From assembly GCA_030431525.1 (NCBI GenBank), contig JAUIJC010000026.1, positions 1 to 64,000 of the forward strand: 64,000 nucleotides of DNA, written 5' to 3'. The notes under the pieces are model-generated. The model searched no databases and was not told the DNA's origin. It saw only the letters and a program-made list of their open reading frames with translations. This DNA comes from Bacteroidia bacterium (GTDB taxonomy: Bacteria; Bacteroidota; Bacteroidia; Cytophagales; JAAEPT01). Numbering within the stretch: the first letter of the stretch is position 1; the number at the start of each line of letters is the position of its first letter. The translations under genes were made by a program, and so were the position numbers. This document shows, one piece after another, positions 1 through 9,082 of the stretch.

Positions 1-104
1 TATTCGGTCAAAACCCAATAGATTTTATCTTCTTGAAAAAAAACAAAATTTCAGGGGAAGCATTCATATATGCCTCTCCTGAAAAGTTTTGAACACGAGT
101 GGTG

Positions 105-166
105 TAAAACCCGACGCTACGGAGCAGGGCTTGAAGACCCACTATTGTCCATAGCGTCGGGTTTTA
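105..166. repeat. Inverted repeat downstream of the peroxidase gene
   Basis: Two perfect 15-base arms (105-119 and 152-166, taaaacccgacgcta and its complement) face each other across a 32-base spacer. The right arm can also pair with the adjacent acccgacg at 168-175, giving an alternative smaller hairpin. The element lies just past the 3' end of the minus-strand peroxidase gene and could help end its transcript, but it lacks a clear T-run. The first 100 bases of the window hold no gene. Confidence 0.7.
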
Positions 167-185
167 TACCCGACGAAAATCGGAA

Positions 186-2117
186 TCAATATTCCCCCCC
201 AGCAACCCGCTCATTCAATGAATCCACAGGAAATGCTGGCAACTTTTTAGGGCGACCACGCAAGCCAGAAGTATCCGTGAGAGATTTCATAAACGCAATC
301 ATGGCTGATTTCTCTTCTTTTGTCAAGTTCAATTTGTCTTCGGGAAGCGTTTGGTCTGGCACGTCAAGGCCCATGCCTTTTCCACCGCCATTGTTATAGA
401 ATTCCATCACTTCCTCCAAAGTGCTCAGCCCACCGTTGTGCATGTAAGGTGCAGTAAGCTCGGCATTTCGGATGGTTGGGGTCTTGAACATAAACTCTAA
501 GGCTGGGTGCTGGTCCTGTGCGACAAAAATGGAACCTCGGCCACGGTCTGGGTCCAAAACCAGTGAGTCCATAGCAACGGGAACCCCTAAGATTTCTCCC
601 TCAGTGTCGGTGTAATACGGAGGAACAGTGCCATTAAAAATTGGCGCAAAATGGCAGGTGCCACATCCAGCTTTTCCCATAAAGAGGTTGAACCCATGGC
701 GAACCTGTTCGTCAATCTCATTGGTTTCTCCACGCATGTATTGGTCAAAAGGAGCGTTGAGGGCGGTCAGGCTACGTACGTAGGAAGCCACCGATTCTTG
801 GATAGTGATAGGGTTCACGGCCCGCTCATCATGATAGGTTGGGAAGGCGTTTTTGAACAGCTGAATGTATTCTGGGCTTTTGCGAAGCTTCTCGCTGATT
901 TCGTTCAGGTCGGTGTTGAACTCCTCTGGGCTGACCACCACGTGTACCATTTGTTCCTCAAGGTTTTCCGCGCGCATATCATGGAAAAAGGAGGACTGGA
1001 AGGCGCAGTTAATCAGCGTAGGAGAATTCCGCTTTACACGACTTTCATTGCCAAAGGCCATGCTTTTCGTTTCTCCGTCAGTGAAGCCCAATTCAGGTTT
1101 GTGGCAGGAAGCGCAAGAGCGTTTGCCGTCTGAGGACATGACTGGGTCAAAGAACAGCATTTGTCCCAAATCCGCTGAGGCTTCGGCTTGCTCGCCTGTT
1201 TTATAACGGGAATGGTAAAGGGGATTCAGGAAGTCCTCGTCGAAGAGGTTTCTCGACTGGTAGTTAAATGGCAGGTTTCGGGTGCCTATCTCGTCAATGG
1301 TTTCAAATCCTGTGGCTTTGTGAAGGTCCAAAAGTGAGGCGTAGAGAGGCATGGTGCCTTCACGCAGAAATGCCATGCGGTCGAAGCTGTCAAAGTCTTG
1401 TCCGTCCAATTGATTCATGCAGTGCTGAATCTGCTTGGAGACATTTTTCATTTGGTCAGTCGTTGGCAGAAAGGCGCTGTAATTGGCCAAATCTTTCTCC
1501 ATAACTGAGAGGGCGATTTTGGCCTCTTCCAAAGAAAGTTGAAGGACTGGACTATCAAAGCCTGTGATGCCAAGCGTAGAGATGCGAATCAGTTCTGAGC
1601 GGTTGGCCTCAAACACCTCTCGGCTTTCAAGGTGGAGCTTGTTCCATTGTTTTTGCCACTCGATCACGCTTTTTTCCACCAAGAGACATTCCTGTACGAT
1701 AGTCGCATAATCGACGGAATCTTCGGCTAACAATTCTTCAATGACCTGAAGGCTGTGTGGCGTTGAAACGTCGGCACGTTTCACATCGGTTTTGATGATT
1801 GGAATGTTCGCCCCGATAATGTCCTTTTCAAGGGCTGGAGAAAAATAGCCGATGTAGGCTTCCATCTGCTTGTAGCGGGCGCGCGCCACAATCAGTTTTT
1901 GGTTAATGCTTTTTGCAGATTTTTCCTTTTCCGCTACTTTTTTCAAACGGCTAAGGTCTTTTTTAAAATCCTCAATGCAATTGGAAACGCGTGTTTTGAT
2001 AGCACCAGTGGTGGCAGGTTTTGACTTATTGGAAGTGAATAAAATCCCGAGGGAGGAGATAAGGCCTAAAAGGCAAATCGCTTTTAGAATATGTTTTTTA
2101 AGGAAAGATTGTTTCAT
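186..2117 (-). CDS. Di-haem cytochrome c peroxidase family protein with long N-terminal extension
   Basis: This 643-residue protein has a membrane or signal segment (about residues 10-28), a helical extension of about 260 residues, then a bacterial di-haem cytochrome c peroxidase/MauG domain. Two c-type haem motifs are visible: CASCH (C335, C338, H339) and CGTCH (C485, C488, H489). The family reduces hydrogen peroxide in the periplasm, or performs related oxidations, with electrons from cytochromes or quinols. Classical members have about 330-350 residues, so the N-terminal half is extra; it looks helical and I do not recognise it. The ATG at 2117 starts directly with a lysine-rich signal-like segment. 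The gene stands alone. The exact substrate is unknown. Confidence 0.9.
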   Translation of the reverse strand: MKQSFLKKHILKAICLLGLISSLGILFTSNKSKPATTGAIKTRVSNCIEDFKKDLSRLKKVAEKEKSAKSINQKLIVARARYKQMEAYIGYFSPALEKDIIGANIPIIKTDVKRADVSTPHSLQVIEELLAEDSVDYATIVQECLLVEKSVIEWQKQWNKLHLESREVFEANRSELIRISTLGITGFDSPVLQLSLEEAKIALSVMEKDLANYSAFLPTTDQMKNVSKQIQHCMNQLDGQDFDSFDRMAFLREGTMPLYASLLDLHKATGFETIDEIGTRNLPFNYQSRNLFDEDFLNPLYHSRYKTGEQAEASADLGQMLFFDPVMSSDGKRSCASCHKPELGFTDGETKSMAFGNESRVKRNSPTLINCAFQSSFFHDMRAENLEEQMVHVVVSPEEFNTDLNEISEKLRKSPEYIQLFKNAFPTYHDERAVNPITIQESVASYVRSLTALNAPFDQYMRGETNEIDEQVRHGFNLFMGKAGCGTCHFAPIFNGTVPPYYTDTEGEILGVPVAMDSLVLDPDRGRGSIFVAQDQHPALEFMFKTPTIRNAELTAPYMHNGGLSTLEEVMEFYNNGGGKGMGLDVPDQTLPEDKLNLTKEEKSAMIAFMKSLTDTSGLRGRPKKLPAFPVDSLNERVAGGEY

Positions 2118-2138
2118 CGTATTGTGGTATTGGAATTA

Positions 2139-2205
2139 GGACACAAGAAGGTGTGCATTGATGATTTCAAAGCGTCTTGATACTGGAATCTTACTACTTG
2201 TGTCC
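2139..2205. repeat. Inverted repeat between peroxidase and PhoX-like genes
   Basis: The ends ggacacaag (2139-2147) and cttgtgtcc (2197-2205) are perfect complements. The inner sequence cttgatac...tactacttgtgtc resembles the right arm of the palindrome at 11281-11348, so both may belong to one dispersed family. Confidence 0.5.
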
Positions 2206-2240
2206 TTTGTTATTCAAATCTGAATCAGTCTAAAAAGTGG

Positions 2241-2276
2241 AAAAACAGTCAAGCCTAATGAAGGCCTGACTGTTTG
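2241..2276 (-). terminator. Probable terminator of the PhoX-like gene
   Basis: Read on the minus strand, an imperfect hairpin with AAACAGTCAGGCCT as left arm and AGGCTTGACTGTTTTT as right arm ends in a T-run, about 20 bases after the stop codon of the PhoX-like gene. Confidence 0.75.
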
Positions 2277-2297
2277 AAAATATTGGCTTGGGAAGCC

Positions 2298-4133
2298 TTA
2301 TTTAATAATAAGCTTTTTCACGTCGCCTTCAATGGTTTGAAGGAAGTAAGTTCCTTTATCCAAAGAAGAAATGTCAACTTGGTTGGTGTTGCGCTGAACC
2401 AAAAGGCGCTGACCATCCGCACCGTAGATAGACACATCAGTTACTTTGTTGATGTAAACCACACGGCTGGCAGGGTTTGGATATACATTGAAACCCTCGC
2501 TGTCGTCCATGTCTTCTACTGAAGTGATTTTTTCCAAGTACTCTTCAAAACCAGTTACTGCCAAAGTAACAGAGTGGTTGAAAGGCTCAGTGTTAGTAGT
2601 GGCTGGGTGCTGGATGTTTACGAAGTAAGTGTTGCCGTCAGGAGTGAAACGACCACCAGTAAGCTCACAACCGCTTGGGCCAACCATCAAACGAATCAAG
2701 TCAGAAACAGCGTATTCCTTGCCAGCAACGTCGCCAGTGATGTCCAAGAAGTAAGCTTCGTTCATCACGTTAGTGAACTGTGATGGGTTAGCTGGAAGAC
2801 CGCTTGGGTTCATGTCCTCGTTGATGGCCAAGTAAGTGCGACCACCGATAGTACCGATAGTCAAACCGTCAGGAGAAGAAAGGTGGTTGCCAGTAGGAAC
2901 GTCACCGCTCAACTCGCCTCCGCCTTCAATCAAAACCTCCATTTTGTCGGTCATTGGGTCGAAACGAAGAATACGACCGAAGATGTCGTCAGCCTTTCCG
3001 TCGTTGTCATCGTCCAAAACGGCCAAGTGGTTTACCAAAGAACCACCTTTAGCGATAGCGCCAGAAGCGTCGAATTGCTTACCACGACCAGTTTCAGTGA
3101 TGTAAACGAAATCATCGTTACCGTCTACCCATTCCAAACGCATGAAGATGGTAGCGCCTTTGGCCAAAGCCTCAGTTTGCGCGTTCATCATGGTCTCCAT
3201 GTCCATGTCCAAAGCCATCCACTCACCAGACTCGCCATCGGCGCTCTGCTTGTAAGCGTAAAGCTGTCCTTTGCTGAAATCACGAGCCTGCTCGGCTACA
3301 AACTTGAAGAATACAGAACCGCTGGAGTTGTCGTCGGTCAAGTAAACAGTCTTCTCGTCGTTGGCAATCCAACCACCTTCGTGGTCGAAACGGCCCATGT
3401 TGTAGTTCTTGCGAACAGCCTTGGCAGTGGCTGGATCAATCTCCACCATCCACTGGAAGTTCTCGTGCTTCTTCAAAGTGATGTCAGCTGACTCACCGTT
3501 GAAAGAAGTAAGTTTCACGTCGCTGGTGTCAGAGAAACCTCCAACAGCACCGTCGTAAGTGTAATCCATTCCGAATTCGTGAGGCTTGTTAATAGCAGCA
3601 TTGCTGAAGAAGATGCCCCACTCTTCAGCGGTGAACACCTGTCCCCATGGCGACTGGATACCACCACAGTTAGCGGCTGTACCACCTACCTCAGAGAAGT
3701 CAACGTTGCGGTATTTGTGGCCATTTTCGTCCTCAACTACAGACCAGTTGCCAGTCTCAGCATCTTGGTGAACAGTGAAGATGGTCATGCCACCACCATC
3801 GCCCAAGATGGCGTCGTTGTTCATGCGCTCGTGGTTTACGATCACATAACCAGAGTCGCTACGGCCGTCGATTGGAACGAAAGCAGTGAAATCCTGCCAT
3901 TCTTTAGAAGCAGAAGATTGATCAGAATGGGCGTCATAAACCATGTCCACACCACCAGTAAGCAACACTTGGTAGCGGATAGGAGATTCAGGGATAATAA
4001 CCTCGGTTGGGTCAGAAGGGTACGCTTGGCTGTCGTACATGTTCACGTCCAAAGGAGGGAAAGGAGCGTCTTGTGCTTGTGCCGAATAAATGCCCAAACC
4101 AGCAAGGAGCGTAGCCAGATAAATCTTTTTCAT
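2298..4133 (-). CDS. PhoX-like (DUF839) secreted protein with T9SS sorting domain
   Basis: The 611-residue product has a Sec signal peptide ending at AQA (about residue 20). Most of it resembles the PhoX/DUF839 beta-propeller family, whose characterised members are calcium/iron-dependent alkaline phosphatases; recognisable blocks are IVNHERMN, GGTAANCGGIQSPWG and HLSSPDGL. The last 75 or so residues (NVYPNPASRVVYI to the end) are a type A T9SS C-terminal sorting domain, so the protein is probably exported to the cell surface or medium. Classical PhoX uses Tat; this one has a Sec-type leader, normal for T9SS cargo. A -7-like box (TAGGTTTG, 4160-4167 on the minus strand) lies 27 bases upstream without a clear -33 element. 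Phosphatase activity is inferred from the family only. Confidence 0.85.
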   Translation of the reverse strand: MKKIYLATLLAGLGIYSAQAQDAPFPPLDVNMYDSQAYPSDPTEVIIPESPIRYQVLLTGGVDMVYDAHSDQSSASKEWQDFTAFVPIDGRSDSGYVIVNHERMNNDAILGDGGGMTIFTVHQDAETGNWSVVEDENGHKYRNVDFSEVGGTAANCGGIQSPWGQVFTAEEWGIFFSNAAINKPHEFGMDYTYDGAVGGFSDTSDVKLTSFNGESADITLKKHENFQWMVEIDPATAKAVRKNYNMGRFDHEGGWIANDEKTVYLTDDNSSGSVFFKFVAEQARDFSKGQLYAYKQSADGESGEWMALDMDMETMMNAQTEALAKGATIFMRLEWVDGNDDFVYITETGRGKQFDASGAIAKGGSLVNHLAVLDDDNDGKADDIFGRILRFDPMTDKMEVLIEGGGELSGDVPTGNHLSSPDGLTIGTIGGRTYLAINEDMNPSGLPANPSQFTNVMNEAYFLDITGDVAGKEYAVSDLIRLMVGPSGCELTGGRFTPDGNTYFVNIQHPATTNTEPFNHSVTLAVTGFEEYLEKITSVEDMDDSEGFNVYPNPASRVVYINKVTDVSIYGADGQRLLVQRNTNQVDISSLDKGTYFLQTIEGDVKKLIIK

Positions 4134-4455
4134 TTTTGGGGTTGGTTAATTATTACTGGCAAACCTATCGCTCTGAGCTTATGGCTGGGTTTTCCGCAGT
4201 TTATGTTATTGTTTCTTACATGGGTTATTTGTGAAGTATGTTTGAACATTTAATGGTGATATGACCAATTGTATTTTTGCAATGAGATGGGTAATCTGTT
4301 TTGTATTAGGTGGTTATAGGTGTTCTTTATTGTAAAGTAGGCGGTAACATTTATTATTTATAATCATTAAAAACATCATCAGGTTTTGAAAACATGCAGG
4401 GGTGGGGTGATGTTGGAATTTGGGGGAAATGGAAGGAAATGTCTGAAGGACTTTT

Positions 4456-4735
4456 GGGGGGGTGGACATCAATATTGTTACTTTAAGGATGGAAATTTCC
4501 AAACTCTGGGTCAACCCCACCTCTGTCCTCCCCTTAAAAAGGGGAGGAGAAAGCATCAGTCCATAGTGTGAAAACCATAATTGGCAGGAGTTCCCTGTAA
4601 CATTCTCCTCCCCTTGGATAAGGGGGGACATGAAACAGGAGTTTTCATGGGCCAGATTTGAAGGAAGAGAGGTGGGGTCGAATCCTCGTGTGTCCTCCCA
4701 TCACATTTCGGGCAGACACACAGGACTGCCCCTAC
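4456..4735. repeat. MITE-like dispersed repeat, copy 1 (long form)
   Basis: The 690-base gap between the PhoX-like and OmpA-anchored genes has no credible gene; it is filled largely by this element. It shares ordered blocks with 63099-63260: a left end ggtggacatcaatattgtt, hairpins built on cctcccctt/aaggggagg, ccccacctctgtcctcccc, and a right end ggcagacacacagg-ctgcccctac (4711-4735). Copy 1 holds an extra stretch of about 100 bases in the middle. Short translatable frames across it are artefacts. Confidence 0.65.
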
Positions 4736-4824
4736 ATGAGAGGAATTCAACAAAAAAGTTATCAAAGAAAGGTGACCATTCTTATAAATTGGCATTAAAC
4801 ACAAAACCACTTTATTCTTTAGAA

Positions 4825-6147
4825 ATGAAAAGCATCATTTTTTCGATTACTATTATCTTGATTTTTAGCTTTAATCTGACAGCTCAAGAGTCTGAAATAC
4901 AGGTTTTCCCACAGGATAGTGGGCAATACTCAGGGGAGAAAATCATTCACGGCCTTGTCTCCGTTGGGGTTGAAATCATAGCCGTTGAAACAAACTTCAG
5001 CCCCGACAGCCATGTGATGGGATTCTTTGTTGATTCCGCACGGTATATGGGAATTGGGGAAGGGATGATTCTTTCCACGGGAATTGTCGATAATGTAAAC
5101 AGAGAAAATACGGACGAGTTTTATACTTCCTTTGAGTTTGATTCCGACAGTATCCTAAATGCCCCACCAACTCTTATTGAAAACTCAAATAGCATTGATT
5201 CAAAACCCAAGTTTTTTCTGGTGAGGTTCTTCCACAACCTCTTCAAGAAAAAGGGAAATGAGGTAGAAGGGATGAATGCTGGGGCGAATGAAGTATTTAC
5301 TCCTTATGATTCCAGTAATGTCTTTGCAAATGTTGCCTCTGGTTGGGTGAAGGAGGGAGATGCGGATTTGAGCAATGAGGTGAAAGGCCTAAAAACCTTT
5401 GATGCCCGCGTGATTGACATCACCTTTATTCCGCAAGCGGACACGATTTATTACCGCTATGTTTTTGCTTCAGAGGAGTACGACGAATATGTCTGTTCCC
5501 AGTTCAATGATGTGTTCGCTTTTTACCTTTATAAGGAGGGAGGGAAGAAAAAGAATGTGGCCTTGGTGCCTAATGAGAATGTCCCTGTCAGCATAAATAC
5601 CGTGAATAACGGCAATCCTGCCAATCCCTATTGTGAAAAGTCAAACTCGCATTTGTACCAACGAAATAATGGGAAACAGCATCTGCTCTACGATGGCTTC
5701 ACCAAGGTGTTGGACATTCGGGAAAGAGTAACGGCGGGTAAAGAATACCATATCAAAATCACGATTGCCGATGCCTCGGATGGTTTGTATGATTCGGCTG
5801 TGCTTTTGGAGAATGGGAGCATCTTCTCCTATCATGAGTCTTTCGAGGTCTATTTTGAAAAGAATAGCTTTGAGACCAATGATTCGGTTAAACTGAAGTT
5901 GATTCTGGAAAAGCTTCAAAAATATCCAAATAGCAAGATTCAGCTTATCGGCCATTCCGATAAGTCAGGTTCCGCTGATTATAATCTCAGGCTTTCGAAA
6001 AAGCGCGTGAAGGAAATTAGAAAGTATCTTCTTTCTAATGGAATTGAAAAAGAGCGAATTATGGAAACCTACAAAGGCGAGTCAATGCCAAGGTATAAGG
6101 AGGATGAGAAGAATAGGAGGGTTGAGGTTTTTATTACTAGGGGGTGA
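4825..6147 (+). CDS. Choice-of-anchor L domain protein with OmpA-like C-terminus
   Basis: I place the start at the ATG at 4825, because a signal peptide (MKSIIFSITIILIFSFNLTA, cut after TAQ) begins there; upstream in-frame codons fall in the repeat. The 440-residue product has a choice-of-anchor L region (about residues 25-330), with the landmark FASEEYDEYVCSQFNDVFAF and the block GNPANPYCEKS. A C-terminal OmpA/MotB-like peptidoglycan-binding domain follows (about 340-440), with IQLIGHSDKSG, LRLSKKRV and NRRVEVFI. It should be secreted and anchored in the periplasm or outer membrane. An adhesin or scaffold role is inferred. It ends tail to tail with the next gene, overlapping by 11 bases. Confidence 0.85.
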   Translation: MKSIIFSITIILIFSFNLTAQESEIQVFPQDSGQYSGEKIIHGLVSVGVEIIAVETNFSPDSHVMGFFVDSARYMGIGEGMILSTGIVDNVNRENTDEFYTSFEFDSDSILNAPPTLIENSNSIDSKPKFFLVRFFHNLFKKKGNEVEGMNAGANEVFTPYDSSNVFANVASGWVKEGDADLSNEVKGLKTFDARVIDITFIPQADTIYYRYVFASEEYDEYVCSQFNDVFAFYLYKEGGKKKNVALVPNENVPVSINTVNNGNPANPYCEKSNSHLYQRNNGKQHLLYDGFTKVLDIRERVTAGKEYHIKITIADASDGLYDSAVLLENGSIFSYHESFEVYFEKNSFETNDSVKLKLILEKLQKYPNSKIQLIGHSDKSGSADYNLRLSKKRVKEIRKYLLSNGIEKERIMETYKGESMPRYKEDEKNRRVEVFITRG

Positions 6148-6529
6148 TTTCTTCAGCGCCAATTACTACGACTTCAATTCCATGTTTTTCAGCAAGTTCT
6201 TCCATAAGAAGATCGCGTTTGCCACAAATAGCTACACTTTTAATACTTCTTGGATTTAATTTTTCGATGAGAAATTTACTGAAATAAGCCTGCCCAAGGA
6301 GGTACATTCCAAGTCTACTTGCTTTCGTTTGAATAATGATAACGTCTTTGCCTTCAATGTCATAAGTACGTTCATTATGGATTTCATTTTTCTCATTTAA
6401 AACAATCAAACCATCCATGAGTCTACGGCCTCTGTCTGGTCCCATTTTCACGGCAATAAATTCCTCAATCAGTAGTCCACCAACCTGTTCCCAATATTTG
6501 CGTGTTCGCCACGTCTCGTGTTTGCTCAT
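6137..6529 (-). CDS. Small protein with possible PD-(D/E)XK nuclease-like fold
   Basis: A 130-residue cytoplasmic protein (an ATG at 6553 would add eight residues). I do not recognise the family. The pattern EEF (about residue 20), RRLMDGLIVL (D about 39) and VIIIQTKA (Q-T-K about 66-68), with strands and helices between, resembles the E...D...(E/Q)xK arrangement of restriction-endonuclease-fold proteins. There is no signal peptide or membrane segment. It converges on the OmpA-anchored gene and stands alone, so neighbours give no hint. The nuclease idea is weak and needs structure prediction. Confidence 0.6.
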   Translation of the reverse strand: MSKHETWRTRKYWEQVGGLLIEEFIAVKMGPDRGRRLMDGLIVLNEKNEIHNERTYDIEGKDVIIIQTKASRLGMYLLGQAYFSKFLIEKLNPRSIKSVAICGKRDLLMEELAEKHGIEVVVIGAEEITP

Positions 6530-6604
6530 AATGTAGGCTTTTTGCTCTTGCAAGATAACCGTTTAGGTTCCCTTAAAGGTTCGACATATTTTCATTTATT
6601 CTCC

Positions 6605-6636
6605 TTGTTTCTTAGAGAACCAATCCTCTACCTTTG
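6605..6636 (+). promoter_or_regulatory. Bacteroidota-type promoter of the cobalamin operon
   Basis: A -33 element TTG (6605-6607) and a -7 box TACCTTTG (6629-6636), which matches TAnnTTTG exactly, are separated by 21 bases. Transcription would begin near 6643, immediately before the riboswitch. Confidence 0.7.
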
Positions 6637-6644
6637 CCCCCGCA

Positions 6645-6816
6645 AATGGTTTCCGTCCCCGCTCGGGGCAACGGAATTAAAAGGGAATCCGGTGCAAATC
6701 CGGAACTATCCCCGTAGCTGTAAGCTCTTGTAACAGCCGTTCGATCCTCTTGCCACTGTCCGCGTTTTAGGCGGATGGGAAGGCCCGAACGGTGGAGTAA
6801 GTCAGAAGACCTGCCT
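6645..6816 (+). promoter_or_regulatory. Cobalamin riboswitch
   Basis: The leader has the hallmarks of the adenosylcobalamin/B12 aptamer in order: ttaaaagggaatccggtgc (6678-6696), aaatccgg with ccccgtagctgtaa (6697-6723), a gccactg block, gggaaggc, and the B12 box aagtcagaagacctgcc (6799-6815). About 160 bases of expression platform separate it from the btuB start at 6979; ggtggaaaggcagg (about 6840-6853) could compete with the B12 box region. When cobalamin binds it should repress the downstream salvage operon. Confidence 0.95.
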
Positions 6817-6978
6817 TTGTGTGTTTATTCAGGCTTTCGGTGGAAAGGCAGGAATTGAGACAAGCAGTTTGCCCCATTTTCTCTGACATACCGGTTACTT
6901 AGGGACTCAGGCTTCAGGCGCGTCTTCATTCCCCGCACACAATCGAAAGCTCATCGGTTCACCAATTTACATTGACCA

Positions 6979-8874
6979 ATGAGCAAAAGATTTACTCTCG
7001 CGGGATTACTGGCATTATCGGCTGGTGTATCCTACGCTCAACACGACACGACCGACTATTCGGTCAACCTTGAAGAAACTGTAATCACAGTTTCCAAAAT
7101 CCCACTTCCTTCACGTAGTACGGCCAAGCCGACGCGCATCATCGGTCCCGATGAGATTGCCCGCAACCAAGGCAAGGACTTGGCGCAATTGCTGGAGGCT
7201 CAAACGGGCATCAGCGTGAACGGTGCGAACAGCAATCCAGGCAAGGACAAGAGTATTTTCTTGCGAGGAGCGTCCAGCGCCTACCTGTTGATTTTGGTGG
7301 ATGGCATTCCAGTAAATGACCCATCGGGCATCGGTTCGCATTTTGACATCCGTTTGTTGCCTTTGGAGCAAATCGAAAGGATTGAGATTCTGCCAGGAAG
7401 CCAATCGGCGCTGTATGGTTCAGATGCCATGGGTGGTGTCATCAACATCATCACCAAGAAGGCCTCCAAGAAAGGTGTGGGCTTGTCAGGCGGAGCGTCC
7501 TTTGGTTCGTTCAACAGTTCCTCTGCCAATGTGAATGTTTCTGGTAGCCACAAGAAGTTCGATTATGTGGTGGGCTACCAATATGATTTCACGGAGGGCA
7601 TCAGCGAAGCGCTGGATACGACCAGTGAGCAGTCTTTCGACAAGGATGGTTTTATTCGCCATTCCTCCCAAATCAAATTGGGCTACCAACCAGTGAAGAA
7701 TCTGCGCATCCAGCCCTTTATACGATGGTCGGATTTTGATGGAAATTATGATGCGGGCGCCTATTCCGATGCGCCAAACACGTATTCTTCGACCTTCCTC
7801 AACCCAGGGCTTCGGGCAAACTACAAGCGTAAAGACCTGTCCATCATCTTGGGGTATAATTACAACAAGACGGACAGGACATACCGCAACGCTTACGGAG
7901 ATTCCTTCTACAAGGGGCGTTCTCATCAAACGGACTTGTTGGTGTCTCATCCCATTGGCAAGCACCTGATTTTGTCGGGTGGATTGTATGTTCAGCAAAC
8001 TCAAATGCTGGATACAAATGCCACGGTGAAAAACCCTGAGAACAGCGTGATTAGCCCGTATGTGAGCGGTATCCTCAAGGGTTGGAAGAATTTCAACGTG
8101 GAGGTGGATTACCGCCTGACCAATCACAGCGCCTACGGGAACAACTCCTTGTTCACTTTTGCGCCAGCCTATTACATCACGGATAATTTGAAAGCTTTTG
8201 CTTCCTACGGTACGGGCTTCAAGGCGCCTTCCTTGAGCAATTTGTACGGCCAATGGGGACCAAATGAAAACTTGAAGCCACAGCGAAGCCAGACCTTGGA
8301 AGGAGGCCTGCGCTATAAAACCAGTGGTCAGCGAAGCATTGAATTGCAGGCTACGGTGTTCAAGCGGAAGGTCAAGGATGTCATCATCTATACCTTTTCT
8401 AATGGCTATTTGAACCAAGACCTTCAGCATGACCACGGACTGGAGTTGGACGCCACCTTTAACCCAACCGATAATATTCAGATTAGGGGAGGCTATGCCT
8501 ATGTGACGGGAGAGGTTTCTACAAAAAATGCCCTTGAAGCGGATACGTCATATTACAACCTGATTCGCCGTCCGAAACACTCATGGTCGCTTGGTGTGCG
8601 CTACCAGCCAAGCAAGCTGGTAGAGTTTTCTGTGAATACCCGCTACATCGGTGACCGCACCGACTATGCCTACAATCCAGTGACCTTTTCCAACGATGAG
8701 GTTCAGCTGGATGCCTATTTCTTGTTGGATGTTTATGCGCAATACCGTGTAAAGGACTCAGGTTTGGTCTTGTTCGGTCAGCTGAATAACCTGCTCGGCC
8801 AAACCATCATTGAGGCAAATGGTTATACGGGATTGGGCACCACGGCCAAACTGGGCTTGCGCTTTGATTTGTAA
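6979..8874 (+). CDS. btuB: TonB-dependent outer-membrane corrinoid receptor (BtuB-like)
   Basis: A 631-residue TonB-dependent receptor with a signal peptide (cut near SYAQ, residue 21), a TonB-box-like EETVITVSK (about 32-40), a plug domain (about 48-160, with FLRGASSAYLLILVDGIPV and GSDAMGGVINIITK), and a 22-strand-type barrel ending in an aromatic/leucine residue (LRFDL). It moves corrinoids across the outer membrane using TonB energy. The assignment to cobalamin rests on the riboswitch directly upstream and the cob genes downstream; length is close to E. coli BtuB (about 600). It is the first gene of the operon, about 160 bases after the riboswitch. Confidence 0.93.
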   Translation: MSKRFTLAGLLALSAGVSYAQHDTTDYSVNLEETVITVSKIPLPSRSTAKPTRIIGPDEIARNQGKDLAQLLEAQTGISVNGANSNPGKDKSIFLRGASSAYLLILVDGIPVNDPSGIGSHFDIRLLPLEQIERIEILPGSQSALYGSDAMGGVINIITKKASKKGVGLSGGASFGSFNSSSANVNVSGSHKKFDYVVGYQYDFTEGISEALDTTSEQSFDKDGFIRHSSQIKLGYQPVKNLRIQPFIRWSDFDGNYDAGAYSDAPNTYSSTFLNPGLRANYKRKDLSIILGYNYNKTDRTYRNAYGDSFYKGRSHQTDLLVSHPIGKHLILSGGLYVQQTQMLDTNATVKNPENSVISPYVSGILKGWKNFNVEVDYRLTNHSAYGNNSLFTFAPAYYITDNLKAFASYGTGFKAPSLSNLYGQWGPNENLKPQRSQTLEGGLRYKTSGQRSIELQATVFKRKVKDVIIYTFSNGYLNQDLQHDHGLELDATFNPTDNIQIRGGYAYVTGEVSTKNALEADTSYYNLIRRPKHSWSLGVRYQPSKLVEFSVNTRYIGDRTDYAYNPVTFSNDEVQLDAYFLLDVYAQYRVKDSGLVLFGQLNNLLGQTIIEANGYTGLGTTAKLGLRFDL

Positions 8875-8930
8875 CTCAAAGTCTAACGGAGAATTTTCTG
8901 AAAGTAGTTATTGGTTAGGAACCACAGAGG

Positions 8931-9030
8931 ACACAGAGGAATGGAGGAAAAGAGACTCCCATCCTCAAGACAGGTTGTGTTTTGAGCCTAAGGGGCCTCC
9001 TTTTCTCCTTTCCTCTGTGCGCTCTGTGGT
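8931..9030. repeat. CCACAGAG-type inverted repeat, copy 1
   Basis: The ends accacagaggacacagagg and cctctgtgcgctctgtggt form an imperfect inverted repeat around a variable middle. Related elements lie at 30177-30240, 39836-39920 and 61081-61192. Just outside, ctgaaagtagtta (about 8898-8910) and cagaaagtagtca (about 9044-9056) form an imperfect direct repeat, possibly a target duplication. It sits inside the cobalamin operon, between btuB and the DUF6580 gene. Confidence 0.7.
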
Positions 9031-9082
9031 CCATTTACCTATTCAGAAAGTAGTCAATGTCTAAACTCTAAAGTCTCATAAA

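Noticed and set aside
2298-4133. Calling the PhoX-like protein a proven alkaline phosphatase
   Set aside because: Metal-binding and catalytic residues could not be matched with certainty by eye; only family resemblance is claimed.
4314-4810. Short frames on both strands before the choice-of-anchor L gene
   Set aside because: They run through low-complexity repeat DNA (cctcccctt blocks), have no coherent protein character and no start signals.
4630-4824. N-terminal extension of 65 residues on the OmpA-anchored protein
   Set aside because: The extension is translated repeat; a complete signal peptide begins at the ATG at 4825.
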